From assembly GCA_947479055.1 (NCBI GenBank), contig CANJYE010000006.1, positions 1 through 64,000 of the forward strand: a DNA stretch of 64,000 nucleotides, read 5' to 3'. The position numbers were made by a program, and so were the translations under genes. Origin of the DNA: Erythrobacteraceae bacterium. Lineage in GTDB: Bacteria > Pseudomonadota > Alphaproteobacteria > Sphingomonadales > Sphingomonadaceae. The notes beneath the pieces were generated by a model. The model was given only the letters and a program-made list of their open reading frames with translations. It was not told the origin of the DNA and searched no databases. Below are positions 17,829-26,737 of the stretch, piece after piece; position 1 is the stretch's first letter, and every line of letters begins with the position of its first letter.

Positions 17829-19583
17829 ATGGCCGATAACAACACCAACACCACACTCCATGCCGCCTTCGTCGCCAAAGTCGGAGCCGCGCTCGATGCG
17901 CTTGAACGGCAGGGCGACCTGCCTGCGGCGCTGCCGCGCGGCAGCGTCAGCGTGGAACCGCCGCGCGATCCCGCGCATGGCGATCTCTCCACCAATGCGG
18001 CGATGGTGCTGGCAAAGCCCGCCGGGACCAATCCGCGCGTGCTCGCCGAGAAGCTGGTTGCCGTGCTCTGCGCAGATCCGTTGGTAACCCGTGGCGAGAT
18101 TGCCGGGCCGGGCTTCATCAACCTGCGGCTGGCCGATGGCGGCTGGCGCGACGAATTGAAGGCCATTGCCACACTGGGCGCAGATTATGGCCGCTCCACG
18201 ATGGGTCAGGGGACTACGGTCAATATCGAATATGTCTCCGCCAATCCCACCGGGCCGATGCACATGGGCCATTGCCGGGGCGCGGTGGTGGGCGATGCGC
18301 TGGCCGCGCTGCTCGAATATGCCGGGCACAAGGTGATCCGCGAATATTACGTCAATGATGCCGGTGCGCAGGTCGATGTCCTCGCCCGCTCCGCTCACCT
18401 TCGCTACCGTGAAGCACTGGGCGAAGATATCGGCGAGATTCCCGAAGGGCTCTATCCCGGCGATTACCTGGTGCCGGTGGGGCAGGCGCTGGCGCAGGAA
18501 TTCGGCGACCACTACGTCGGCAAGCCGGAATCCGAGTGGCTGATCCTGTTCCGCACCCGCGCGGTCGCGGCGATGTTGGTGATGATCAAGGACGATCTCG
18601 CGCTGCTGGGCATTCATCACGACCTGTTCTCGTCCGAGGCCGAATTGCAGGCCGCCGGCAAGCCGGCCGATGCCGAGCAATGGCTGCGAGCGCATGACTT
18701 TGTCTATGATGGCGTGCTCGAAGCGCCTAAGGGCAAGACCCCCGAGGACTGGGAACCGGTCGAACTGCCGTTGTTCCGTTCCACCCGCTTCGGCGATGAT
18801 CAGGACCGCCCGATTCGCAAGTCCGATGGCAACTGGACCTATTTCGGCGCCGATTTGGCCTATCACTTCCAGAAGGCGGAAACGGCCGACGCGCTGATCG
18901 ACATCTGGGGCGCGGACCATGCCGGTACGGTCAAGCGGATCAAGGCTGCCGTCGCCGCGTTGACCGAAGGGGTGGGCAAGGCCAAGCCGTTCGACGTCAA
19001 GCTCGTGCAGATGGTGCAACTGCTGCGCGATGGCGAACCAGTGAAGATGTCCAAGCGCGCCGGCACGTTCGTGACGCTGGCCGATGTGGTGCGCGAAGTG
19101 GGCAAGGATGTGGTGCGTTTCACCATGCTGACCCGCAAGCCCGAAGCGCAAATGGATTTCGACTTCGCCAAGGTGGTGGAAGCCAGCAAGGACAACCCGG
19201 TCTTCTATGTCCAGTATGCCAATGCGCGGATCGCCTCGACCCTGCGCAAGGCAGCGGCGGAAGGGCTGGCTCCGGCCGACACCGACCTCGCCCTGCTGGG
19301 CGAGGAGGAGCTGGCGCTGGTCAAGCTGGCCGCGCAGTTCCCGCGCACGGTCGAAGCCGCCGCCGCCGCGCGCGAGCCGCACCGGATTGCCTTCTTCCTC
19401 CATGACCTTGCAGCCGCATTCCACGCGTACTGGAATCTTGGCAATGACAAGCCCGATAAGCGGTTTATCGTGGCCGGGCAGGATGCGTTAACTGAAGCTA
19501 GGTTATTTCTTGCTATCCAGATGGGGCAAATATTCAGGAACGGGCTGGCCTTGCTCGGTGTCGAGGCGGTCGAGGAGATGTGA
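17829..19583 (+). CDS. argS: Arginyl-tRNA synthetase
   Basis: Charges tRNA-Arg. Class I synthetase of 584 aa from the ATG at 17829; a frame back to 17706 is the overlap of the lipoprotein gene. An N-terminal arginyl-tRNA additional domain is followed by the HIGH-type motif [13 protein letters not shown] (about residues 140-150), [31 protein letters not shown], and the KMSKS-type motif [13 protein letters not shown]. The C-terminal DALR anticodon domain includes [17 protein letters not shown]. Its stop region overlaps the ribosome site of the next gene. Confidence 0.97.
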   Translation: MADNNTNTTLHAAFVAKVGAALDALERQGDLPAALPRGSVSVEPPRDPAHGDLSTNAAMVLAKPAGTNPRVLAEKLVAVLCADPLVTRGEIAGPGFINLRLADGGWRDELKAIATLGADYGRSTMGQGTTVNIEYVSANPTGPMHMGHCRGAVVGDALAALLEYAGHKVIREYYVNDAGAQVDVLARSAHLRYREALGEDIGEIPEGLYPGDYLVPVGQALAQEFGDHYVGKPESEWLILFRTRAVAAMLVMIKDDLALLGIHHDLFSSEAELQAAGKPADAEQWLRAHDFVYDGVLEAPKGKTPEDWEPVELPLFRSTRFGDDQDRPIRKSDGNWTYFGADLAYHFQKAETADALIDIWGADHAGTVKRIKAAVAALTEGVGKAKPFDVKLVQMVQLLRDGEPVKMSKRAGTFVTLADVVREVGKDVVRFTMLTRKPEAQMDFDFAKVVEASKDNPVFYVQYANARIASTLRKAAAEGLAPADTDLALLGEEELALVKLAAQFPRTVEAAAAAREPHRIAFFLHDLAAAFHAYWNLGNDKPDKRFIVAGQDALTEARLFLAIQMGQIFRNGLALLGVEAVEEM

Positions 19584-19585
19584 CG

Positions 19586-20305
19586 ATGACGGTGATCGAC
19601 GGGTTGGGAAACGACCGGGACGAACCGGGCGAAGCTTCACAGGATGAAAGCACGCTGGCCTTCAACGAGGATGGCGAAAGCCTTCCCTGGCTCGAATCCG
19701 GCGATGATTTCGACGATGATCAGGGCATCGATTCCGGGCGCATCATCGCGTTTGCCGTTGGCGGCGTGGTCCTGCTCGGCCTGCTGGTCGGGCTGGTGTG
19801 GTGGATGACCCATCGCGGCCCCGATCCCGAACTGGTCGCCGATGGCAGCACGATCGAAGCACCGAAGGAACCCTACAAGACGCGCCCGGAGCAACCCGGC
19901 GGCAAGACCTTCGAAGGCACCGGCGACACCAGCTTCGCGGTGGGCGAAGGCCAGACCCGTGAAGGTCGCATCGCCGGCAGCGAGACCCCTGCGCCGAGCA
20001 TTGCGGCGGGCACGGGAACGGCGGCACCTGATGCGGTCAAGGCCACCGCCCCGACTGTACCCAAGGCCAGCGGCGGCGTGGCCGTGCAGGTTGGTGCATT
20101 CTCTAGCGAGACGAGCGCCGAGGCTGGATGGGCGAAGCTGGCGACCCGGCACGAGGCGCTGAAAGGCGTGTCGCACCGCGTGGTTCAGGGCAGCGCCGAT
20201 ATCGGCACGGTCTATCGCCTTCAGGCGATGGCAGGTGATCGCGCTGGCGCCGAACAGCTTTGCGCCACGCTCAAGGCGCAAGGGTCGGCCTGTCAGGTCA
20301 AGTAG
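19586..20305 (+). CDS. SPOR-domain membrane protein
   Basis: About 239 aa. An acidic N-terminal cytoplasmic part is followed by one membrane helix (IIAFAVGGVVLLGLLVGLVWW, about residues 50-72), a low-complexity Pro/Ala/Thr linker, and a C-terminal SPOR domain (GVAVQVGAFSSETSAEAGW ... VYRLQAMAGDRAGAEQLC). SPOR domains bind denuded peptidoglycan at division sites. GAGGAG lies 8 bases before the ATG at 19586; an in-frame GTG at 19580 overlaps the argS stop. The argS-SPOR-nagZ-scpAB-tat order is conserved in alphaproteobacteria. Confidence 0.88.
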   Translation: MTVIDGLGNDRDEPGEASQDESTLAFNEDGESLPWLESGDDFDDDQGIDSGRIIAFAVGGVVLLGLLVGLVWWMTHRGPDPELVADGSTIEAPKEPYKTRPEQPGGKTFEGTGDTSFAVGEGQTREGRIAGSETPAPSIAAGTGTAAPDAVKATAPTVPKASGGVAVQVGAFSSETSAEAGWAKLATRHEALKGVSHRVVQGSADIGTVYRLQAMAGDRAGAEQLCATLKAQGSACQVK

Positions 20306-20376
20306 CCGCGCGTAATCCACATCGCAGCGCAGGCTCATGCTTGCGAAAGTCCAGCATTGCTGCGACTCTCGCCAGC

Positions 20377-21399
20377 ATGACGCCCGCGATTTTCGGCATT
20401 GCCGGAACCACACTTTCTGCCGACGAGCGGGCCTTTTTCCGCGAGAGCGATCCGGTTGGCTACATCCTGTTCGCCCGCAATTGTGAAAGCCGTATCCAGC
20501 TGCGCGCGCTGACCGACAGTCTGCGCGCAATACACGGGCGCGACCGGCTGTTCATCTGCATCGACCAGGAAGGCGGGCGCGTGGCCCGGATGAAGCCGCC
20601 CGAATGGCCGACCTTCCCGCCGGGGGAACGATTCGACCGGCTCTATGACATCGCCCCCGCCAGTGCGATCGAGGCAGCGCGCGCCAATGCCGAGGCGCTG
20701 GGGCTTGATCTGGCCGAAGGGGGGATCACAGTCGATTGCCTGCCGCTGCTCGACGTGCGCCAGCCGGGCGCGCATGATGTGATCGGCGACCGTGCGCTGG
20801 GCAGCGAGCCGTTGCGCGTGGCGGCGCTGGGCCGGGCGGTGCTGGACGGGCTGGCCCGCGCGGGCGTGGCGGGGATCGTCAAGCATATCCCGGGACACGG
20901 CCGCGCGCTGGCCGACAGCCACAAGGCGTTGCCGGTGGTCGGGGCGAGCGAGGCAGAACTGGAAGCGGACATCGCACCGTTCAGGACTCTCGCCTCCGCC
21001 CCGATCGCGATGACCGCGCATATCCGCTATACCGCCTGGGATCTAGAGAACCCTGCCACCCAGTCACCCTACGTGATCGAGCAGATCATTCGCGGCAAGA
21101 TCGGCTTTGCCGGGCTGCTGCTGTCGGACGATCTCGACATGGAGGCGCTGGCGGGCACGGTTCCGGACCGGGCCGAACGCGCAATTGCCGCAGGCTGCGA
21201 CGTGGCGCTCAATTGCTGGGCGCGGATGGCAGACATGGTCGGGATAGCGGAGCGTCTGTCTGCCTTGTCCGCACAGGGTGCGCTGCGCCTTGACCATGCG
21301 CTGGCCGGTACCTCACTCGTCAGCAGGTTGGCGGGGCGGCAGGCGGAACTGATCGCCCTGCGCGACCGGTTGCTGGCAATCTCGCAGGAGGCTGCATGA
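20377..21399 (+). CDS. nagZ: Beta-N-acetylhexosaminidase (GH3)
   Basis: Removes N-acetylglucosamine from muropeptides during cell-wall recycling in the cytoplasm. I chose the ATG at 20377 (MTPAIFGIAG), the usual family start, giving 340 aa; an open frame extends upstream without similarity. The GH3 signatures are present: FICIDQEGGRVARMKPP, the catalytic loop KHIPGHGRALADSHKALP with the His-Asp dyad region, and the nucleophile Asp in LLLSDDLDMEAL. It overlaps scpA by 4 bases. Confidence 0.94.
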   Translation: MTPAIFGIAGTTLSADERAFFRESDPVGYILFARNCESRIQLRALTDSLRAIHGRDRLFICIDQEGGRVARMKPPEWPTFPPGERFDRLYDIAPASAIEAARANAEALGLDLAEGGITVDCLPLLDVRQPGAHDVIGDRALGSEPLRVAALGRAVLDGLARAGVAGIVKHIPGHGRALADSHKALPVVGASEAELEADIAPFRTLASAPIAMTAHIRYTAWDLENPATQSPYVIEQIIRGKIGFAGLLLSDDLDMEALAGTVPDRAERAIAAGCDVALNCWARMADMVGIAERLSALSAQGALRLDHALAGTSLVSRLAGRQAELIALRDRLLAISQEAA

Positions 21400-22202
21400 G
21401 CCAGGACAGCCTGTTCTCCGACCTTCCCGTCGCACCTGACGACGATGGCTGGGTCGGCCCTGGTGCGGCCCCGGTGGACGATGCGCAGCTCTATCTTGCG
21501 CTCGATGGCTGGGAAGGTCCGCTTGATCTTCTGCTCGATCTTGCCCGGAGGCAAAAGGTTGATCTAAAGCGTATTTCCATCCTCGCACTGGTCGATCAAT
21601 ATCTGCTCTATATCGGGCGGGCCGAAGCGCTGAAGCTCGAACTGGCGGCCGATTATCTGGTGATGGCGGCCTGGCTGGCCTATCTCAAATCCGCCCTGCT
21701 GCTCCCGCGCGAGGAGCAGGAAGACCCCAGCCCTGAAGAACTGGCGATGCGGCTGCAATTGCGGCTCCAGCGGCTAGGCGCGATGCGCGAGGCGGCGGCG
21801 CGGCTGATGGCGCGCGACAGGCTGGGCCGCGATGTTTTCGCCCGGGGCGCGCCGGAAGGCCTCAGGGTCGATCGCAGGAATGCCTGGCAATGTGACTGGT
21901 TTGCGCTGATCCAGGCCTATGGCCAGGTCAAGGCGCGCACCCAGCCGGTGGTCCACATGGTGCGAGAACGCCCTGTAATGACACTGGAAAGTGCGCTGGA
22001 CCGGGTGTCGGCGATGCTTGGCGTCACGCTCGAATGGATGGAGCTGCGCGAATTCCTGCCGCCGCATGCAGACCGGCGGTTGCGGCGCTCGGCGCTCGCG
22101 TCCAGCTTCGTCGCGGCACTGGAACTGGCACGGCGGGGCAAGGCGGAACTGGCGCAGGAGGCTGTGTTCGGACCGCTGCGCTTAAGGCGGTTGAGCGCAT
22201 GA
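21396..22202 (+). CDS. scpA: Segregation and condensation protein A (kleisin)
   Basis: Kleisin subunit that bridges SMC heads in the chromosome-condensing Smc-ScpAB complex. The 268-aa protein shows the conserved N-terminal segment LDGWEGPLDLLLDLARRQKVDL, then RISILALVDQYL and AADYLVMAAWLAYLKSALLLP, which form the SMC-binding region. The C-terminal winged-helix part includes AMLGVTLEWMELREFLP and SFVAALELARRGK. It overlaps nagZ by 4 bases upstream and scpB by 4 bases downstream, so the three are coupled. Confidence 0.95.
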   Translation: MSQDSLFSDLPVAPDDDGWVGPGAAPVDDAQLYLALDGWEGPLDLLLDLARRQKVDLKRISILALVDQYLLYIGRAEALKLELAADYLVMAAWLAYLKSALLLPREEQEDPSPEELAMRLQLRLQRLGAMREAAARLMARDRLGRDVFARGAPEGLRVDRRNAWQCDWFALIQAYGQVKARTQPVVHMVRERPVMTLESALDRVSAMLGVTLEWMELREFLPPHADRRLRRSALASSFVAALELARRGKAELAQEAVFGPLRLRRLSA

Positions 22203-22804
22203 ACCAAGCGGTCGATGACCTGCTCCGTGCGGTTGAGGCGACGCTGTTCGCCGCCGAGACGCCGCTGAGCGCGGAGGCGATTGCCAGGCATCTCGGCGAT
22301 GCCGAAGTGCGCCCGGCGTTGCAGGAACTGGCGCGCCATTACGAGGGGCGGGGCATCCGGCTGGTCGAGCATGGCGGCCGCTGGCAATTCCAGACCGCGC
22401 CCGATCTTGCCCACCTGCTGCGGCGCGAGCGGGAGGATGTCCGCCGCCTCTCGCGCGCCGCGACAGAGGTGCTGGCGATCGTTGCCTATCATGAACCGGT
22501 CAGCCGGGCGGAGATCGAATCCATTCGGGGTGTCCAGACCGCCCGGGGCACGCTCGACGTGCTGATGGAAGCCGGCTGGGTGCGGGTGGCGGGTCGCCGC
22601 GAAGTGCCGGGCCGCCCGGTGATCTATGCCACCACACCGGATTTTCTCAGCCACTTCGGCCTTGCCAGCCGCCGCGAACTGCCCGGGATCGATGAGCTGC
22701 GCGCGGCGGGCCTGCTTGATCCCGTGGAGGAGGCGATGGCGGCGCTAGGTGGCGATGAGGCGATGGCACAAGACGCCGGTTCGCCTGACGCCGAGATTGA
22801 GTGA
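22199..22804 (+). CDS. scpB: Segregation and condensation protein B
   Basis: Winged-helix partner of ScpA. From the ATG at 22199 (ATGA overlap with scpA) the product is 201 aa. Conserved features are the N-terminal LRAVEATLFAAETPLS, then RGIRLVEHGGRWQFQTAPDLA, and the central LSRAATEVLAIVAYHEPVSRAEIESIRGV, the most diagnostic ScpB stretch. It ends with RPVIYATTPDFLSHFGL. The acidic tail is variable. Confidence 0.95.
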   Translation: MNQAVDDLLRAVEATLFAAETPLSAEAIARHLGDAEVRPALQELARHYEGRGIRLVEHGGRWQFQTAPDLAHLLRREREDVRRLSRAATEVLAIVAYHEPVSRAEIESIRGVQTARGTLDVLMEAGWVRVAGRREVPGRPVIYATTPDFLSHFGLASRRELPGIDELRAAGLLDPVEEAMAALGGDEAMAQDAGSPDAEIE

Positions 22805-22931
22805 CTGGAAAGCGCGCTACTTATTCCCTACATAGGTTGCTTGAGCCCCCCGTCCTGATCGTTTCCCGCTAGGTTGCGGGAAATCCGGCCATCGCCGGGC
22901 AGGGCGTGCCGGATTGAAGGAGTGTTGTTCG

Positions 22932-23168
22932 ATGGGTCTGTCGCTTCCCCACCTGATTGTACTTGCGCTGGTGGTGCTGGTGCTGTTCGGCCGCGGTCGT
23001 ATCTCCGAGATGATGGGAGATTTCGGTAAAGGTATCAAGAGCTTCAAGCAAGGAATGGCCGACGAGACGACTGAACGCCAGGTCACGCCCCCGCCTGCCC
23101 AGATCAACCCGCCCGAAGGCAGTGCCGCGCCATCCGCGAGCGAGACCACGCGCAACGGCCAGCCATAA
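22932..23168 (+). CDS. tatA: Twin-arginine translocase subunit TatA
   Basis: Small pore-forming component of the Tat export system. The 78-aa protein starts [20 protein letters not shown] (one membrane helix), followed by the hinge [21 protein letters not shown], an amphipathic helix with the FGRGRI variant of the usual FG-K/R motif, and a disordered Pro/Ser tail. The ATG at 22932 follows AAGGAG 9 bases upstream. It opens the tatABC operon, 127 bases after scpB. Confidence 0.95.
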   Translation: MGLSLPHLIVLALVVLVLFGRGRISEMMGDFGKGIKSFKQGMADETTERQVTPPPAQINPPEGSAAPSASETTRNGQP

Positions 23169-23189
23169 GGCAAACCGGGAAACCGACCG

Positions 23190-23567
23190 ATGTTCGACGT
23201 CGGTGCATCCGAACTGTTGCTGACAGTGATCGTCGCGATCGTCGTGATCGGGCCGAAGGACCTGCCTTTGGCGCTGCGCACCGCAGGGCGCTGGATCGGC
23301 AAGATCCGCCGCGTATCCGGCCATTTTCGCGCAGGCATCGAAACCATGATCCGCGAGGCGGAGCTGGCTGAGCTGGAAAAGGAATGGAAGGAACGCAACG
23401 CCCGGATCATGGCCGGGGATCACGCCGGTGATCATGGGGCGCAGATGGTTCCGCTCGATCTCGTCCCCGAAGCCGGGGCAGAGGCGCGCGTTGCACCCAC
23501 TCCTGCCCAATCCCCGCCCGCTCCATCCAGCAATGAAGACGGGGGCGGTCCGCCGCCGCCGCCCTGA
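23190..23567 (+). CDS. tatB: Twin-arginine translocase subunit TatB
   Basis: TatB forms the substrate receptor with TatC. The 125-aa protein starts MFDVGASELLLTVIVAIVVI, with the conserved E in the membrane helix and the GPKDLPLALRTAGRWIGKIR hinge, followed by an amphipathic helix and a Pro-rich C-terminus. It is shorter than enterobacterial TatB but typical of alphaproteobacteria. It lies 21 bases after tatA and 9 bases before tatC. Confidence 0.95.
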   Translation: MFDVGASELLLTVIVAIVVIGPKDLPLALRTAGRWIGKIRRVSGHFRAGIETMIREAELAELEKEWKERNARIMAGDHAGDHGAQMVPLDLVPEAGAEARVAPTPAQSPPAPSSNEDGGGPPPPP

Positions 23568-23576
23568 GCGCCCGCC

Positions 23577-24389
23577 ATGGCCTTCAAGCTCCCCGATCTC
23601 GACGAATCCCAGGCACCGCTGCTCGACCATCTGATCGAGTTGCGCACCCGCCTGCTGCGCTCGCTGGCCGCGTTCGGGCTCGCTTTTGCCGTCTGCCTCT
23701 ATTTCGCCGAGGACATCTTCGGTTTCCTTGTCCGCCCGTTGACGGCGGCCTTTCCGCATGGTGAAGGGCGGCTGATCTACACCAAGCTTTACGAAGCCTT
23801 CTTCGTGGAGATCAAGGTGGCGCTGTTCGCGGCCTTCTTCGTCAGCTTCCCGGTAATCGCCAACCAACTGTGGGCCTTCGTTGCACCCGGGCTTTATGCG
23901 CGGGAAAAGCGCGCTTTCCTGCCGTTCCTGATCGCCACGCCGGTGCTGTTCACTTCGGGCGCGACCTTGGCCTATTACGTGGTGATGCCCACCGCCTTCC
24001 GCTGGTTCCTGGGGTTCGAGGGGATGCGCGGCGGGCTGAAGCTGGAAGCGCTGCCGGGGACGAGCGATTATCTGTCGCTGGTCATGCAGTTCATCCTCGC
24101 GTTCGGCTTCAGCTTCCTGCTGCCGGTGCTGCTGCTGCTGCTCAACCGGGCAGGGCTGGTCAGCCGGGCGCAGTTTGCCGGTGCCCGGCGCTATGCCATC
24201 GTGGCGATCTTCGCAGTGGCGGCGATCATCACCCCGCCGGACGTGGTCTCGCAACTGATGCTGGCCGTCCCCCTGCTGGTGCTGTTCGAGGGTTCGCTGC
24301 TGCTGATGTGGTTCAGCGAGAAGCGGCAGGCGCAGGACCAGCCGGAGCCGGATCTGGAGCAGCCGGAACAGTCGCAACCTCCTGTGTAG
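23577..24389 (+). CDS. tatC: Twin-arginine translocase subunit TatC
   Basis: Core six-helix membrane receptor for Tat signal peptides. The 270-aa sequence has PLLDHLIELRTRLLRSL at the N-terminus, then FFVSFPVIANQLWAFVAPGLYAREKR (conserved FxxP region and the GLY-x-x-E-K-R loop), further membrane helices, and AVAAIITPPDVVSQLMLAVPLLVLFE near the end. The C-terminal cytoplasmic tail is rich in Gln, Glu and Pro. Its last 77 bases overlap the 3' end of the convergent amidohydrolase-like gene. Confidence 0.96.
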   Translation: MAFKLPDLDESQAPLLDHLIELRTRLLRSLAAFGLAFAVCLYFAEDIFGFLVRPLTAAFPHGEGRLIYTKLYEAFFVEIKVALFAAFFVSFPVIANQLWAFVAPGLYAREKRAFLPFLIATPVLFTSGATLAYYVVMPTAFRWFLGFEGMRGGLKLEALPGTSDYLSLVMQFILAFGFSFLLPVLLLLLNRAGLVSRAQFAGARRYAIVAIFAVAAIITPPDVVSQLMLAVPLLVLFEGSLLLMWFSEKRQAQDQPEPDLEQPEQSQPPV

Positions 24390-25749
24390 GCTGAAGGCCC
24401 GTGTCCACCGGCGGTGGCGCGTAGGCATCATAGATCTTGCGTCCGCCGATCCAGGTTTCCAGCACGCGCATGGCACGCAGCTCTGATGGTGGGGCGAGCA
24501 GCGGATCGCTGCCCAGTATCACGAAATCGGCCCGCTCCCCTTCGACCAGCCGCCCGAAGCGGCCATCGGCAAAGCCGGCAAAGGCCCCGTCGGCACTATA
24601 GGCGGCCAGCGCATCGACCCGGTCGGCCAGCCGTTCCTGCGGTTGCCAGCCGCCAAAGGGTTGCCCATCTTCGCCTTCCCGGCTGATTGCGGAGGCCATC
24701 GCCGTCAGTGGCGCTTGCGAGCGGTTTTCGCTGCCCGATCCGAACACCAGCTTCGCCCCGGCGAGGGCGAGCGAGCGCCAGGGCTGGACTTCCCCCAGCC
24801 GCGTGGTGCCCAGCCTGCCTTCGGCGCTCCGGCTTTCGCTGGCCAGCTGGCCGGGCGCGAGCGAGGCGATCACGCCCAGCCGACCGAATTCCGCCATGTC
24901 GTCCGGTGCGGCCAGCTGCATCGCCTCGATCCGCCAGCGCCGCCCGTTGCCATAGGTCAGCGACAGTTCGGTATAGGCCCCCAGCACACCCGCACTGGCG
25001 GCATCGCCATGTGCGCTCACCGCCAGCTGGAAGCCGTCCATCGCCGCGCGGCTCATCAGATTGCGCAGCTGGGTATCGTTGTAGCGCATCGTGCCCGATG
25101 TGGCGGGGGCATCGGCATAGGGCGCCTTGAGCGCGGCAGTGCGTGCCTCGAACGGCCCATCCAGCGTCAGATGCAGCCCGCCCGCGCGCAGCCGGTCGTC
25201 ATAGAGCCAGGGCGTCGGGCGCGGACCGGCGATCAGGGCGAGGGTCGGTATATCGGCGGCATAGGCCATGATCCTGAGGTACAGCGTGCCTTTGTCGCCC
25301 GCCCGGCGATAGGTCTGCCAGTCCTCGATCGAGGTGCCCATGTCGGCCACCGCCGTGATCCCCTGCCCGGCCAGAAGGCGCTGGACTTTACCAAGCGCGA
25401 CGTCGCGATCCTCCGGCCTGGGTGCGGGCAGCGCCTGTCCATCCGCTGCCTGCGACAGCGCCGCCAGCGCCACGTCCATCAGGCGGATATGCGAATCGAT
25501 CAGGCCCGGAATGATGAAACGGCCCTTGCCGTCGATCACATAATCGGTGCGTTTGGGCCGCTTGTCCTTGCGCTGAAGGACCTGTGCGATCCGCCCGTCA
25601 TTGTCGATCAGCAGGCCGCTGAACCGCACCAGTCGGCCATCCTTGCCCAGCGTCACTCCATCGACATTGTCGAGGAGGGTGTCAGCCAGCGCAGGTGCCG
25701 CAAGCGCAAACGCCAGGGTGGCGGCGAGCGCCGCACAGGCCTTGCGCAT
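24313..25749 (-). CDS. Secreted YtcJ-type amidohydrolase homologue, probable pseudoenzyme
   Basis: 478 aa from the ATG at 25749, with a signal peptide (MRKACAALAATLAFALAAPALA). The fold follows amidohydrolases of the YtcJ/Amidohydro_3 group: GRFIIPGLIDSH, LKAPYADAPATSGT, LRNLMSRAAMDGFQLAVS, RRWRIEAMQ, AISREGEDGQPFGGWQP, ERADFVILGSDPLL and VLETWIGGRKIY. The residues expected to bind metal differ, however: the HxH motif reads H87-I88-R89, the carboxylated Lys position is His193, the two later His positions read Ser245 and Ala276, and the catalytic Asp after FGS is Gly339. A hydrolase is therefore unlikely to work by the family mechanism. It overlaps the upstream dehydrogenase by one base. Confidence 0.8.
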   Translation of the reverse strand: MRKACAALAATLAFALAAPALADTLLDNVDGVTLGKDGRLVRFSGLLIDNDGRIAQVLQRKDKRPKRTDYVIDGKGRFIIPGLIDSHIRLMDVALAALSQAADGQALPAPRPEDRDVALGKVQRLLAGQGITAVADMGTSIEDWQTYRRAGDKGTLYLRIMAYAADIPTLALIAGPRPTPWLYDDRLRAGGLHLTLDGPFEARTAALKAPYADAPATSGTMRYNDTQLRNLMSRAAMDGFQLAVSAHGDAASAGVLGAYTELSLTYGNGRRWRIEAMQLAAPDDMAEFGRLGVIASLAPGQLASESRSAEGRLGTTRLGEVQPWRSLALAGAKLVFGSGSENRSQAPLTAMASAISREGEDGQPFGGWQPQERLADRVDALAAYSADGAFAGFADGRFGRLVEGERADFVILGSDPLLAPPSELRAMRVLETWIGGRKIYDAYAPPPVDTGLQPTQEVATVPAAPDPAPAGPAPAASR

Positions 25750-26636
25750 CACCGCTTGCCCTTGGGCAGTCGCCGGATCAGCGCGCTGGTATCCTGCCGC
25801 CCGCCGCCCAGCGCCTGCACATCGGCATAGAACTGGTCGACCAGCGCGGTGACCGGGGCGGAAACGCCCAGCCTGCGGGCTTCCTCCAGCGCATAGCCAA
25901 GGTCCTTGCGCATCCAGTCCACCGCGAAGCCGAAGTCGAACTCGCCGCGCGCCATGGTCGGCCAGCGGTTCTCCATCTGCCAGCTCTGCGCCGCCCCGCC
26001 GGAGATCGCCGCCAGCACGGCATTGCTGTCCAGCCCGGCGGCATCGGCAAAGCGCACTGCCTCGGACAGGCCGGACAGCACGCCCGCGATGCAGATCTGG
26101 TTGACCATCTTGGTGGTCTGCCCCGCGCCGGCACCGCCGACATGGACGATCCGTGCGGCATAGGATGCCATCACCGGTTGGGCGGCGGCCATCGCCTCGT
26201 CCGTGCCGCCGGCCATGATCGCCAGCTTGCCGTTCTCGGCCCCTGCCTGTCCGCCCGATACCGGCGCGTCGAGCCACAGCAGGCCGCGCTGCGCGGCTTC
26301 TTCCGCCATTTTCCGGGCGATCTGCGCGGAGGTGGTGGTGTGGTCGATCAGCAGCGTCCCCCGGTCCATCGCATCGAGCGCGCCGGACAGCACTTCGACC
26401 AGGTCATCGTCATTGCCGACGCAGGTTATCACTACCGAGGCCTTGCCGGCCGCTTCCGCCGGGGTTCGGGTGAGCGAGGCATCGCCCTCAGCCCCGAAGC
26501 GCTCGAGCCAGGCTTCGGCACGGGCGGCAGTGCGGTTGTAGGCCACCACCCGGTATCCGGCGCGCAGCAGGTGTCCGGCCATCGGTCCGCCCATCACGCC
26601 CAGCCCGAGAAATGCGATTGTAGGTTTGTCGTCCAT
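25749..26636 (-). CDS. NAD(P)-dependent beta-hydroxyacid dehydrogenase (3-hydroxyisobutyrate dehydrogenase family)
   Basis: 295 aa. The N-terminal Rossmann motif is FLGLGVMGGPMAGHLLRAGY (residues 9-28). After that come the substrate-binding DAPVSGGQAGAENGKLAIM and the catalytic Lys region GQTTKMVNQICIAGVLSG. These are the four signature blocks of the family, which includes 3-hydroxyisobutyrate, tartronate-semialdehyde and glyoxylate/succinic-semialdehyde reductases. It shares a TGATG stop-start junction with the amidohydrolase-like gene and is divergent from ilvA. The exact substrate is undetermined. Confidence 0.88.
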   Translation of the reverse strand: MDDKPTIAFLGLGVMGGPMAGHLLRAGYRVVAYNRTAARAEAWLERFGAEGDASLTRTPAEAAGKASVVITCVGNDDDLVEVLSGALDAMDRGTLLIDHTTTSAQIARKMAEEAAQRGLLWLDAPVSGGQAGAENGKLAIMAGGTDEAMAAAQPVMASYAARIVHVGGAGAGQTTKMVNQICIAGVLSGLSEAVRFADAAGLDSNAVLAAISGGAAQSWQMENRWPTMARGEFDFGFAVDWMRKDLGYALEEARRLGVSAPVTALVDQFYADVQALGGGRQDTSALIRRLPKGKR

Positions 26637-26737
26637 CGCGGCTGTCTAACCGGTTTTGCCGAAAAACCAACGCTGGCGGGCACCGCAAACATTGCCTGTT
26701 TCCCATTTGTCGCATTTTCCGTTAGTGCGCGGCGGAA

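Noticed and set aside
17814-19424. 536-codon open frame on the minus strand opposite argS
   Set aside because: It is the antisense shadow of argS in G+C-rich DNA, His/Gln/Gly-rich with no family motifs. The same applies to other long antisense frames opposite thiolase, glnA, murC, ftsA, murF and tatC.
24313-26277. 654-codon version of the amidohydrolase-like gene
   Set aside because: The upstream third is an out-of-frame reading of the dehydrogenase gene. A signal peptide begins exactly at 25749.
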